Below, piece by piece: positions 16,528 through 22,993 of a stretch of 35,121 nucleotides of DNA. The notes beneath the pieces are model-generated. The model worked only from the letters and a program-made list of their open reading frames with translations. It searched no databases and had not been told where the DNA came from. The DNA comes from Bacteroidota bacterium (lineage in GTDB: Bacteria > Bacteroidota > Bacteroidia > Chitinophagales > Chitinophagaceae), in the NCBI GenBank assembly GCA_013286485.1, contig JABDFN010000011.1, positions 1 through 35,121 of the forward strand. The letters run 5' to 3'. The stretch's first letter is position 1; every line of letters starts with the position of its first letter. The translations under genes were made by a program, and so were the position numbers.

Positions 16528-16958
16528 TATATAGTTACTATGGGGTTAAGTCTTAAGAAGATAATCGGGAGTTTTATTTCCATATGTTTGGCGCCTTGCT
16601 CCCAGCCTTGTTCAAATTCTTTTACCTGCACGCCAACCAGCAAGTCAGTTTTTAAAGCGCGGTTTGATTTTGCTTTATAGGTTATTACTATGTCAAACTC
16701 CAGGTCCAGCACATCCTGCCCAAGGGCTGCCACAGCTGCTGTGTTTATATCATCGAGTGCACCTTTTAAAAGGCTTATTTCACCTTCGTAAGAGCGGTTG
16801 CCACTTTGTATAGCTACCGGTTGGTCGCCTGCTGCGTACAGCTCTTCCTTATCTTTTTTTGCTTTGTATCTGATTCCGCGAATTTTTGTTACCGGCGCAC
16901 CTGCTATCAGCACCTGCATGTCTGCCCATTCGCATTCTTTACTATTGAAAAAGTCCAT
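16527..16958 (-). CDS. Tail tube protein
   Basis: The 143-residue product follows the sheath gene and has the beta-barrel character of tail tube (gp19/FII-like) proteins: DMQVLIAGAPVTKIRGIRYKAKKDKEELY, then QPVAIQSGNRSYEGEISLLKGALDDI. The GNRSYEGEISL segment, a strand-turn-strand followed by a helix, is a common feature of tube subunits in this lineage. The C-terminal QGAKHMEIKLPIIFLRL supplies the last strands. It would polymerise into the inner tube through which DNA passes. The start is separated from the sheath stop by a 94-base spacer filled with palindromic repeats. Confidence 0.75.
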   Translation of the reverse strand: MDFFNSKECEWADMQVLIAGAPVTKIRGIRYKAKKDKEELYAAGDQPVAIQSGNRSYEGEISLLKGALDDINTAAVAALGQDVLDLEFDIVITYKAKSNRALKTDLLVGVQVKEFEQGWEQGAKHMEIKLPIIFLRLNPIVTI

Positions 16959-16967
16959 GATTTATTT

Positions 16968-17052
16968 ACCCTCCTTCTCCCTAAAGGGAGTGTCTTTATT
17001 TATTAGTTTATTGTTTGTTATTTATTCCTCATTTCCCTTTAGGGGTCAGGGG
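16968..17052. repeat. Inverted pair of CCCTAAAGGG-type palindromic repeats
   Basis: CTCCCTAAAGGGAG (16977-16990) is a 14-base palindrome preceded by ACCCTCCTT. A second copy in opposite orientation, CCCTTTAGGGG (17035-17045) followed by TCAGGGGTTA, closes the spacer next to the sheath stop. A third relative lies at 19520. The whole unit can fold as two hairpins or one long imperfect hairpin in the sheath-tube mRNA. It resembles dispersed REP-like elements of Bacteroidota genomes, and may stabilise the 3' end of the sheath message or lower tube readthrough. Confidence 0.65.
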
Positions 17053-18219
17053 TTATGCTGCAGGGTCGCTGAATCCAAGTGTTATACTGATGGTGCTGCT
17101 ATAGCCAACAGGCACAATTTTCAGTACTACATTTACTATATTGGTAGCCAGTACATTCTGCGAGGGGTCTACATAACAAAGCACATTGCTTATTTCGTTA
17201 TTGGCTTTCATGATGAGGCTTAGCTGGTTGATAATTTGCTGCTCCATGAATTTGCAATAGCCTGCATCCAGCGTGCCATCTGCATTAACAAGCACCTCGT
17301 TATCTATTTCTTCCACATAAGTTGCGTAGGCAATTATCTGTGCTTTATCTATTACCCTGCCGCGGGCTACAAAGCAATAATCATCTGTAGTAGCGGTGCA
17401 GGTTGGGTCGCCGGTAAAATAATAACCCGTTTTATTGGCAAATGTGCGCACAGATATATACCCACGATCGTGAATGGTAGATGTTGTAGTATACTGAGCT
17501 GCATCTGTAGCAACAATATATGCCGCAGGCGTGCTGAGCGGACCCGTTTTTACACGGCTTACTTTTCTTTGCACCGGAATAGCAGAAAGCCTGCCTAATA
17601 GTAAACCAATAGCCGCACGGTTAGTAGACGCAACTGTATCGCCTATTAATATGGCCACACGATTTTGGCTTGCAGTTGTTTGATCAGTAAGTGCGGTGGC
17701 TGTGCCACTATAATTTTCACCTGCAATAATTGCTCTAAAAGGCCATTGCTTGTTGAAATATGTGGTAGCCAGTGTTTGCATATTGGTTTTGGCAGTAGCT
17801 ACTTTTGAATTGATGCCGTTTGTAATGGTTGGTGTATAAGCGCCCGGGTCGTCCATGATGCCCAGTATGCGTATTGCACCGGCTGCGAAATCGAGCAGCT
17901 TAGTGGCGCCATTAGCATTGGTTTGATCTGCCATTGCGTCTACTGTTACTGTATTGGCAGTTAATAACAAATACAGTGTAGCGCCATTTCCGGCTTCGTT
18001 GAAAAATTCTGTTATCTCTTTGTAAGCAATGGGGTTATTTGTTTGCGTTAATCCTTTGCTTTGCGCATCGCTCAGGCTGATAACCGTAAGTGGTGTTCCC
18101 TGCACAATGGTTCCTTCGCTTACACCTACCAGCACCATACCGCAAACACCATCTGCAGTTTGTAGTGTTTGCCCCAGTGTACCGTTGGCGAGTGTGATAT
18201 TTACATTTGGTAATGACAT
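17053..18219 (-). CDS. Contractile tail sheath protein (DUF2586-like)
   Basis: At 388 residues this is a compact sheath. It begins LPNVNITLANGTLGQTLQTADGVCGMVLVGVSEG and continues with TVISLSDAQSKGLTQTNNP...KEITEFFNEAGNGATLYLLL, the pattern of Bacteroidota DUF2586 sheath proteins. Late segments TGPLSTPAAYIVATDAAQYTTTSTIHDRGYISVRTF and CYVDPSQNVLATNIVNVVLKIVPVGYSSTISITLGF correspond to the conserved C-terminal sheath domain used for the inter-ring mesh. Presence of a sheath defines the particle as contractile. It is the first tail gene after the lysis genes. Confidence 0.8.
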   Translation of the reverse strand: MSLPNVNITLANGTLGQTLQTADGVCGMVLVGVSEGTIVQGTPLTVISLSDAQSKGLTQTNNPIAYKEITEFFNEAGNGATLYLLLTANTVTVDAMADQTNANGATKLLDFAAGAIRILGIMDDPGAYTPTITNGINSKVATAKTNMQTLATTYFNKQWPFRAIIAGENYSGTATALTDQTTASQNRVAILIGDTVASTNRAAIGLLLGRLSAIPVQRKVSRVKTGPLSTPAAYIVATDAAQYTTTSTIHDRGYISVRTFANKTGYYFTGDPTCTATTDDYCFVARGRVIDKAQIIAYATYVEEIDNEVLVNADGTLDAGYCKFMEQQIINQLSLIMKANNEISNVLCYVDPSQNVLATNIVNVVLKIVPVGYSSTISITLGFSDPAA

Positions 18220-18240
18220 TGTTATTTACAATTTTTTGTT

Positions 18241-18768
18241 TTAGTATTTTATAAAGCCCAGTATTAGCTTATCATTCAGGCTGCGTTTGTGGCGAACTAC
18301 TTCATATCCTTCACGGCTGCCGTTTGTATTACTGTTGCCTTCTATGGTATGTAAAATGCTGCCTTCAATTTTTTCGATGATACCGGTGTGCCCTGCGCCA
18401 TGGCCATAATTCATAATGAACTGGTCTCCGGGTTTTAATAAGGCAGGTTGAGCCCAAGCTTCGCTGCGGGTGATACGCTGTTTTGCATCTGTTTTGTTCC
18501 AACAGTTTAGCGCACCTCCTGTTTTTATTACCGGGTCATCTTCCTGCAATTGTATAGCGGCTTGTTGGTAGCACCAGTACACAAATGCCTGGCACCAGGC
18601 ATAACCGGGTACTAATCCTACTGACGCGAGGTATACATTTACCATGGGGCCGTTATTACTGCCTTTGGGCTCTTCGCACTGCCCCAACTGACCCTGCGCT
18701 GTTTGCAGGGCCAGTGTTGCGAGCGACATAGTGCGGACAATTTCATTCTGTGGGTTTACAGGGGCCAT
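18241..18768 (-). CDS. CHAP-domain endolysin
   Basis: The 175-residue protein is a CHAP-type (NlpC/P60-like) peptidoglycan hydrolase. The catalytic cysteine is Cys59 in PGYAWCQAFVYWCY, the histidine His127 in GHGAGHTGIIEK, with EGNSN (about 143-147) supplying the third polar residue. All three are present, so an active amidase or endopeptidase is expected. There is no signal peptide, so release needs a holin, and a holin-like gene lies two genes upstream. An endolysin within the cassette implies cell lysis as the particle exit route. The position between capsid and sheath genes is unusual compared with Mu. Confidence 0.82.
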   Translation of the reverse strand: MAPVNPQNEIVRTMSLATLALQTAQGQLGQCEEPKGSNNGPMVNVYLASVGLVPGYAWCQAFVYWCYQQAAIQLQEDDPVIKTGGALNCWNKTDAKQRITRSEAWAQPALLKPGDQFIMNYGHGAGHTGIIEKIEGSILHTIEGNSNTNGSREGYEVVRHKRSLNDKLILGFIKY

Positions 18769-18827
18769 TGTACTATGTGATATTATTTATGATCGAAAAG
18801 AAATAGAATGATAATTGCCGCATGGCG

Positions 18828-19256
18828 TTATTTTGATGTAACATATTTTGCTTGTGTGTACAGATCGTAGAGCGCTTGCTTCAATCTTTGGCCATCCAAT
18901 TCTGCGGCGAGCAGGCTGGCGAGCTTTTGCAGAATAGCATCCTGCAATTGCGGGTCGCGCTGCTGTATTTGTGTTATAAAACATTTTAGCTTTTCTTCGG
19001 CGCTTGTGCATTGTTTGCAGTTATCGGCTATGGTCAATACTTCTACCACTTTAATAATGGCATTGAGCAATTGCGCGCGGATGGTATCATCCAGGTTACC
19101 CGGGATAATAGCTGTGATGATATCTGCTGCCGGCGAAGCGAGTGCGTTTTTAATAGCTGTGGTTACTTTAAGCGCAGTGTCTATATGCGCATTTACGTAT
19201 TGATCGAATTGTTTGAGCGCGATCTTTATTTTGCTGCCTGATGTGGGACAAAACAT
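18828..19256 (-). CDS. Unknown helical protein in lysis module
   Basis: I do not recognise a family. The 142 residues are mostly amphipathic helix: IKIALKQFDQYVNAHIDTALKVTTAIKNALASP, then RAQLLNAIIKVVEVLTIADNCKQC, EEKLKCFITQIQQ and LQDAILQKLASLLAAELDGQ. A cysteine pair (CKQC) and one more cysteine may form a local link. There is no membrane segment or signal peptide. It is placed between the holin-like protein and the endolysin in the minus arm. Antiholin, lysis-timing factor or virion-associated helical protein are possible; none can be chosen from sequence alone. Confidence 0.62.
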   Translation of the reverse strand: MFCPTSGSKIKIALKQFDQYVNAHIDTALKVTTAIKNALASPAADIITAIIPGNLDDTIRAQLLNAIIKVVEVLTIADNCKQCTSAEEKLKCFITQIQQRDPQLQDAILQKLASLLAAELDGQRLKQALYDLYTQAKYVTSK

Positions 19257-19272
19257 ATGTAGGGTTTTTGGT

Positions 19273-19575
19273 TTATTGGTCTTTACTTAATTTCATTTCT
19301 ACCGACCGTATACGGTTAGCATGATCGTTGAGGCGGTAATTGAGATTTTTATCTTGTTCCTGCAGCTCTTTTATTTGCTGCTCCTGTACGGCGCTGGTGC
19401 GCGTGAGCTGTTTCAGTTCTCTAACTATTTCATCCAGCTTTTTTATTACCTGGTCTGTAACTGTTTTTATCAGGAAGCCCAGAACAGTGGCGATAACGCT
19501 AACAGCAGTTACTAATATCCAACCCCCTGCTCCCCTAAAGGGGGAATCGTTATTGCTTATTATTTCCAAAAGCAT
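19273..19575 (-). CDS. Holin-like single-span protein with coiled coil
   Basis: The 100-residue product has one membrane span near residues 18-38 (GWILVTAVSVIATVLGFLI) followed by a long coiled coil (VIKKLDEIVRELKQLTRT...EQQIKELQEQDKNLNYRLNDHANRIRSVEMKL). This is the layout of XhlA-like or spanin/holin-accessory proteins, and it stands beside the endolysin. The N-terminal SPFRGAGGW residues are the translation of a dispersed CCCCTAAAGGGG palindromic repeat, so the start of this gene has been reshaped by a repeat insertion. Another start between the repeat and the membrane span is not available. Confidence 0.65.
   Translation of the reverse strand: MLLEIISNNDSPFRGAGGWILVTAVSVIATVLGFLIKTVTDQVIKKLDEIVRELKQLTRTSAVQEQQIKELQEQDKNLNYRLNDHANRIRSVEMKLSKDQ
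19520..19546. repeat. CCCCTAAAGGGG-type palindromic repeat inside a coding region
   Basis: TCCCCTAAAGGGGG preceded by ACCCCCTGC is the third copy of the repeat family seen twice at 16968-17052, here inside the holin-like gene. It is translated in frame as SPFRGAGGW just before the membrane span. The three copies agree in the ACCCC-core and in the TAAA loop. Confidence 0.7.
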
Positions 19576-19625
19576 AGGTATAAGATTTATTAGTTCTAAA
19601 ATATTCTCTTTAATGAGAAAGGGTT

Positions 19626-20534
19626 TTATGCTTCATCCTGGATAATGGCAATAATGCCTTTCTCATCGCTGCGGCGTTTGCGGCCACCCATATGCAGGCT
19701 GATGCTGTAGACATCACCATAATACAAAGGGTCACCGATCTTTTCGTAGAAGGTAATATCGCCCAACGCACGCTCTACCGCATGCCTGTGCCAGCACAAT
19801 ACGGTATCATTGTCTGTATTGGCGGTAGCCCCAACTGCTCTTGTTACAGGTGTGCTGTCATTGCTGTAGATGAGCACACTGCTGCGCAGCATAATATGAA
19901 AACCAAACAATTTGCCGAGCACACCATTTTTTGCATCGAATGCGGCACTGAAATCGCGATAGACAGTTTGTGTCATATCATCTGTAAGCTGCTGAAACAT
20001 ATCTGCACTTATCAGTGCATACCTGTCTTCGAGGGGTATGTTTTGCTTGTTCAGTTGCAATTGCGCGTTCTTCAGGTCTTGTACAGTGAACTTCTTTCTG
20101 TTGCCGGTAGTACCTGAAATATGTGTAGCTACTGATGCACCTGTGGTTCTTACCATATTGGCTAAAAGATCAGGCGCCCAGTCGAGCAGCAGGCTTTCGG
20201 CAGTAGACTCGCGCAATGCAGCTTCACTTTCTGACAATACACTTTCGCGTTTGTTATAGCTCAACTCTATGGTATCTGCATTTGGTATCAGTATCGGGTC
20301 CGTGCTGAACTCATCGAGGTTGTAAGTAACATCAGCATCTGTGCGCTCTGTTACGGTGGCAGGTATGGTAGAACGGTTCTTCTCTACATTAGGTGTAGCA
20401 CCTGCCTGCGGAATATGTACTACTTTTCCTTCCAGTACAAACTGGCCTGCGTCTGTAGATGCTAGTAAGAACTCATTGTTTTTAAAGAGGTTTCCCTCTA
20501 TATGGTCTTCCCATATTTCTTTTTGAATTGCCAT
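19626..20534 (-). CDS. Major capsid protein
   Basis: The 302-residue protein directly follows the protease/scaffold gene, the usual place of the major head subunit, and has matching size (Mu gpT is about 305). It begins AIQKEIWEDHIEGNLFKNNEFLLASTDAGQFVLEGKVVHIPQAG, with an N-arm and E-loop-like start. Later parts include FTVQDLKNAQLQLNKQNIPLEDRYALISADMFQQL, a long spine helix followed by ALIS, typical of HK97-fold capsids (the 'Y-x-l-is-p' element). The C-terminal DITFYEKIGDPLYYGDVYSISLHMGGRKRR fits a P-domain end. No decoration domain is evident. Confidence 0.75.
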   Translation of the reverse strand: MAIQKEIWEDHIEGNLFKNNEFLLASTDAGQFVLEGKVVHIPQAGATPNVEKNRSTIPATVTERTDADVTYNLDEFSTDPILIPNADTIELSYNKRESVLSESEAALRESTAESLLLDWAPDLLANMVRTTGASVATHISGTTGNRKKFTVQDLKNAQLQLNKQNIPLEDRYALISADMFQQLTDDMTQTVYRDFSAAFDAKNGVLGKLFGFHIMLRSSVLIYSNDSTPVTRAVGATANTDNDTVLCWHRHAVERALGDITFYEKIGDPLYYGDVYSISLHMGGRKRRSDEKGIIAIIQDEA

Positions 20535-20600
20535 TTATTGATTCGTTAAATAGTTAAAGGTTAATCAGGTTAAAATGTATTGATTGGAATTAAGAGAAAA

Positions 20601-20704
20601 AGATCCGGGGGCAGATGGGAAAAAAACAAAACCCAATTTCTATGAACATATATCTCACTTCACCACTACGCTGCCGCAGGTAGATACCCGCCAGGACCGG
20701 ATCT
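20601..20704 (-). ncRNA. Candidate structured RNA between protease and capsid genes
   Basis: The 179-base gap between the protease/scaffold stop and the capsid start contains an 8-bp perfect closing stem: AGATCCGG and CCGGATCT 88 bases apart (20601-20608 and 20697-20704), followed on the minus strand by TTTTTCTC. Inside, on the transcribed strand, GCGGGTATCTACCTGC folds into a 6-bp hairpin with an AUCU loop, extended by CTG/CAG. A short UGGG/CCCA hairpin lies opposite. This is a multi-branched fold, perhaps a leader or processing element setting capsid versus scaffold levels, or a partial terminator. Evidence is base pairing only. Confidence 0.4.
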
Positions 20705-20713
20705 AATTTTTAT

Positions 20714-21700
20714 TTAAGGCTGGTTGCCAAATTTCTCTTTGAATATCTCTTTGTATCGCTCAGTATGATTTGCTTTGAGCTCTTTTAGTTTTTTACCGCC
20801 CGGGTCGTTGCGCTCATAATCATCCCAGCTCCATTGTAATTCTGCTTTGTCGCGGGTAGTTGCTTTTAGGTGTTCGGATATGCTGCGGTAGGCGGGCATC
20901 GCATCGAGCAATGATTTTAATGATACAGGATTGGTAGCATAGTCAGTAGCCAGTTTATTTTTCAGCGCTACTGTTATCTTTTTGTTTTCCAGCGCTTCGT
21001 CCAGCAATGCCTTCACTTCAAATTTTACATGATTGCTGTTCAGGTCTGCAAGCTGTTGCTGCAATTGGTAGATATCATTCAGCAGGGTTTTATTTTCTGA
21101 GGATAATTTTTTCACACTCGCTGCTATTGTTGCATTATCAGCATCTTCAGTAAGGTTCAGTGCCTGCAAACATTCTTCTGTAAGTACAAACTCTTTTTGC
21201 ATTTTACCTTTTACATGTTGCATTTGAAAATCTGGGAGGTTCAGTTCATTTTCCTGTGCGTCATACAATTGCGTCAGCGCATTGCTGTTGCCGGGAATAT
21301 CTACCAGGCTGCATTCTTTATTATACCATTTGGTGATGGTAGGTCCTGTTTGCCCGGGTAGCATTTGTTCCGGGTCAGTGCTGTATTCCAGTACCACTAT
21401 ATGGCCCACGCTGGCTGCATTCAGAAAGCCATTCTCTGCTTCGTCGCAGGTTTGCGGGCCGCGATCATGAGACAGGTTGATAACAGGCGTGCCATAGAGT
21501 ACATCATTTTCAATGCGCAGGTTATCCCATTTCAGCACTACACCATCTTCACGGCGGTGCATATAATAGCCAATGGGGTTTTTCTGAAAAGCATCGAGCT
21601 GGTAGCCGGATGTGAGCAGCCGGAATCCATATTCATTCACAGAGCTGTCGGAGAGTATATACTCTTTATCAATTTTCTTGTATTTGTCGGTCAGGGTCAT
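20714..21700 (-). CDS. Prohead protease fused to scaffold
   Basis: A 328-residue two-part protein. The first 150 residues resemble an S78/U35 prohead protease: NPIGYYMHRREDGVVLKWDNLRIENDVLYGTPVINLSHD carries candidate histidines, and ENGFLNAASVGHIVV supplies the candidate catalytic serine. From about residue 165 the chain is charged and helical with a leucine-rich coiled coil (LSSENKTLLNDIYQLQQQLADL), as expected of a scaffold. It ends with a lysine-rich capsid-binding-like tail. It is the first gene of the minus arm; a promoter and triple operator lie directly upstream. Confidence 0.72.
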   Translation of the reverse strand: MTLTDKYKKIDKEYILSDSSVNEYGFRLLTSGYQLDAFQKNPIGYYMHRREDGVVLKWDNLRIENDVLYGTPVINLSHDRGPQTCDEAENGFLNAASVGHIVVLEYSTDPEQMLPGQTGPTITKWYNKECSLVDIPGNSNALTQLYDAQENELNLPDFQMQHVKGKMQKEFVLTEECLQALNLTEDADNATIAASVKKLSSENKTLLNDIYQLQQQLADLNSNHVKFEVKALLDEALENKKITVALKNKLATDYATNPVSLKSLLDAMPAYRSISEHLKATTRDKAELQWSWDDYERNDPGGKKLKELKANHTERYKEIFKEKFGNQP

Positions 21701-21724
21701 AGGTAAAAACCGTTATTTCGGGCA

Positions 21725-21756
21725 CAAAGATGAAACGGATATTTACGCCTGCCAAA
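21725..21756 (-). promoter_or_regulatory. Promoter of the minus-strand structural arm
   Basis: Read on the minus strand there is TTTG (21756-21753), exactly 20 bases, then CATCTTTG (21732-21725), a 7/8 match to the Bacteroidota -7 box TAnnTTTG. Start of transcription would fall near 21720, giving a leader of about 20 bases to ATG 21700. The first T of the -7 box is replaced, which suggests a weak promoter in need of activation by the operators just upstream. Confidence 0.62.
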
Positions 21757-21763
21757 TCGTTTT

Positions 21764-21818
21764 GATAACTTACCCCTGCAACTGCGGTAACTTACCCTTT
21801 TATCTGCGGTAGCTTACC
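21764..21818. promoter_or_regulatory. Triple 22-bp-spaced operator upstream of minus arm
   Basis: Three 11-base palindromes GATAACTTACC (21764-21774), GGTAACTTACC (21786-21796, perfect) and GGTAGCTTACC (21808-21818) have centres exactly 22 bases apart, two DNA turns. The segments between them are also alike (ending CTGC). The nearest palindrome lies 7 bases from the -33 box of the minus-arm promoter. The same arrangement occurs at 22445-22499. This looks like the binding array of an activator common to both arms. Confidence 0.7.
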
Positions 21819-21914
21819 AAAATCTTTGCGCGCAACTGATTGATAGTCTGTAATAAATACATAGATGTGTAAGTGTGGAGATTTTCAGAAGTGAAAATGC
21901 AGAGATAAAAGATA

Positions 21915-22325
21915 CTATCTGACGAAATGATAAAACTCTGCCCTGCCTTTAAAAGTATCTGCCAGGTACATGGTGTTGGTAGTAAGTGAGTCTATATGAT
22001 ACAAGCTGCGCGGTAAATAAGGCACATATATAGGAAAGGATAATTGTAAAATATTAGATGCCTGCAGATTCCATTGAAATGTAAGTGGTTGAAAAAGATC
22101 GCCGGTATAATTGCCCGAACCATCTGTATTGAATTGCAGGCGTATATATTGGTTTTGCAGATTGGTTATTTCATTAGATGTGAATACGCCATTACTGTCA
22201 TAGTCCACCCCATACTCAACGTAAGACCAATTGGCAGCTACCACAGGTGAGTTGGGCGGTGTATCTGTTTTTGAACAGGATACAATTAGGGTAATAATTA
22301 TAACTGTAACAACAAATCTAATCAT
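21915..22325 (-). CDS. Lipoprotein between the two divergent structural arms
   Basis: A 136-residue lipoprotein precursor: MIRFVVTVIIITLIVSCSK with Cys17 in an LIVSC lipobox. The mature protein starts with proline/threonine residues (TDTPPNSPVV) and then has beta strands with WSYVEYGVDYDSNG, IRLQFNTDGSGNYTG and FQWNLQASNILQLSFP, reminiscent of the small lipocalin-like lipoproteins common in Bacteroidota. It lies alone between the two operator arrays, with its stop 97 bases from the left array. A weak promoter-like pair (TTTC-N20-GATATTTG) lies upstream. Role unknown; an envelope 'moron' is the likeliest class. Confidence 0.7.
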   Translation of the reverse strand: MIRFVVTVIIITLIVSCSKTDTPPNSPVVAANWSYVEYGVDYDSNGVFTSNEITNLQNQYIRLQFNTDGSGNYTGDLFQPLTFQWNLQASNILQLSFPIYVPYLPRSLYHIDSLTTNTMYLADTFKGRAEFYHFVR

Positions 22326-22444
22326 AGGTGTATTCAGTGGTAAAAATAATCAGAATTGCATTACAAATATCACTCATTCTAAAATGGCTCTGAAAATTTA
22401 GCATAAAATATAGCTAAAATGCGCGTCCGGAGGGCATTTCTTAT

Positions 22445-22499
22445 GGTAATTGACCCCTATAACTGCGGTAATTTACCCCCCGGAAAGGGGTTAGTTAAA
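22445..22499. promoter_or_regulatory. Triple 22-bp-spaced operator upstream of terminase arm
   Basis: GGTAATTGACC (22445-22455), GGTAATTTACC (22467-22477, perfect) and the degenerate GGTTAGTTAAA (22489-22499) repeat the palindrome of the left array with the same 22-base centre spacing. The segment between the first two agrees closely with the left array (CCTnnAACTGC). The last palindrome ends 7 bases before the -33 TTTG, the same distance as on the left. The third unit is weak (8 of 10 specified positions). Confidence 0.68.
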
Positions 22500-22506
22500 A
22501 ACCCGA

Positions 22507-22538
22507 TTTGCACAGTTTTAAAACCCGTTGGAACTTTG
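22507..22538 (+). promoter_or_regulatory. Promoter of the plus-strand packaging arm
   Basis: TTTG (22507-22510), exactly 20 bases, then GAACTTTG (22531-22538), a 7/8 match to TAnnTTTG that departs at the same first position as the left promoter. The ATG of the small terminase lies only 4 bases beyond the -7 box, so the message would be nearly leaderless. The hicB promoter has a similar arrangement. Confidence 0.55.
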
Positions 22539-22542
22539 GGGC

Positions 22543-22992
22543 ATGAAAGACGAATTTACCAACGAGCAAAAGAAAGATCATGCGAGACTTTTGTTCACCT
22601 ATCAGCAAGAAAGTATTGCCAATATATCCAAAACCACTGGCATAACCGAAGATCAAATAAAAGACTGGATAAAAGAAGATAAATGGAATGTAAGAAGGGA
22701 GGCTAACCTGCTAACCAAAGACAACCAGTTGCACCGATTATATAATATGCTGCTGCATATAACCGATAAAATAAAAGTAAATAAATACGCACTAAAAGAT
22801 ATCAAAGACCTGGATATAATGCTGAAATTGACGGCATGTATACGAAACCTGGAAGATGAGGACAGCATAGCCTATACTATAGATGTGGCAAATGCATTTA
22901 CCGGCTGGCTGAAAGAAGAAGCCCCGAAAATGGCGCTGCCCTGCGCCAATGCTTTTGAAAAATATATTAATTACTTAGAGCGGAAAGAATAA
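22543..22992 (+). CDS. Small terminase subunit (HTH DNA-binding)
   Basis: I start at ATG 22543 (149 residues), not at the TTG 22528 of the ORF track, because the product then begins KDEFTNEQKKDHARLLFTYQ, a natural N-terminus. An HTH follows: ESIANISKTTGITEDQIKDWIKEDKWNVRREANLL (about residues 24-58), characteristic of terminase small subunits that recognise packaging DNA. The remainder is helical and probably oligomerises. Its stop is one base before the large terminase start. It is the first gene of the plus arm behind the operator/promoter block. HTH and location support the call; a regulator role is less likely. Confidence 0.72.
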   Translation: MKDEFTNEQKKDHARLLFTYQQESIANISKTTGITEDQIKDWIKEDKWNVRREANLLTKDNQLHRLYNMLLHITDKIKVNKYALKDIKDLDIMLKLTACIRNLEDEDSIAYTIDVANAFTGWLKEEAPKMALPCANAFEKYINYLERKE

Positions 22993-22993
22993 G

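Noticed and set aside
16798-17223. Plus-strand ORFs over sheath, tube and their spacer
   Set aside because: Composition is that of antisense frames and they cross the repeat pair; the minus-strand genes are clear.
19604-19619. TTCTC/GAGAA hairpin after the capsid gene
   Set aside because: Only five base pairs and no T run; likely chance.
21768-21833. 22-bp repeats as a CRISPR array
   Set aside because: The repeats are contiguous without unique spacers, there are only three per site, and no cas genes are near; palindromic operator units explain them better.
22528-22542. TTG start for the small terminase
   Set aside because: It lies upstream of and within the -7 box; ATG 22543 gives a natural N-terminus.
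22560-22720. Small terminase HTH as the regulator of both arms
   Set aside because: The HTH and the one-base link to the large subunit fit DNA recognition for packaging; nothing ties it to the GGTAAnTTACC palindromes.
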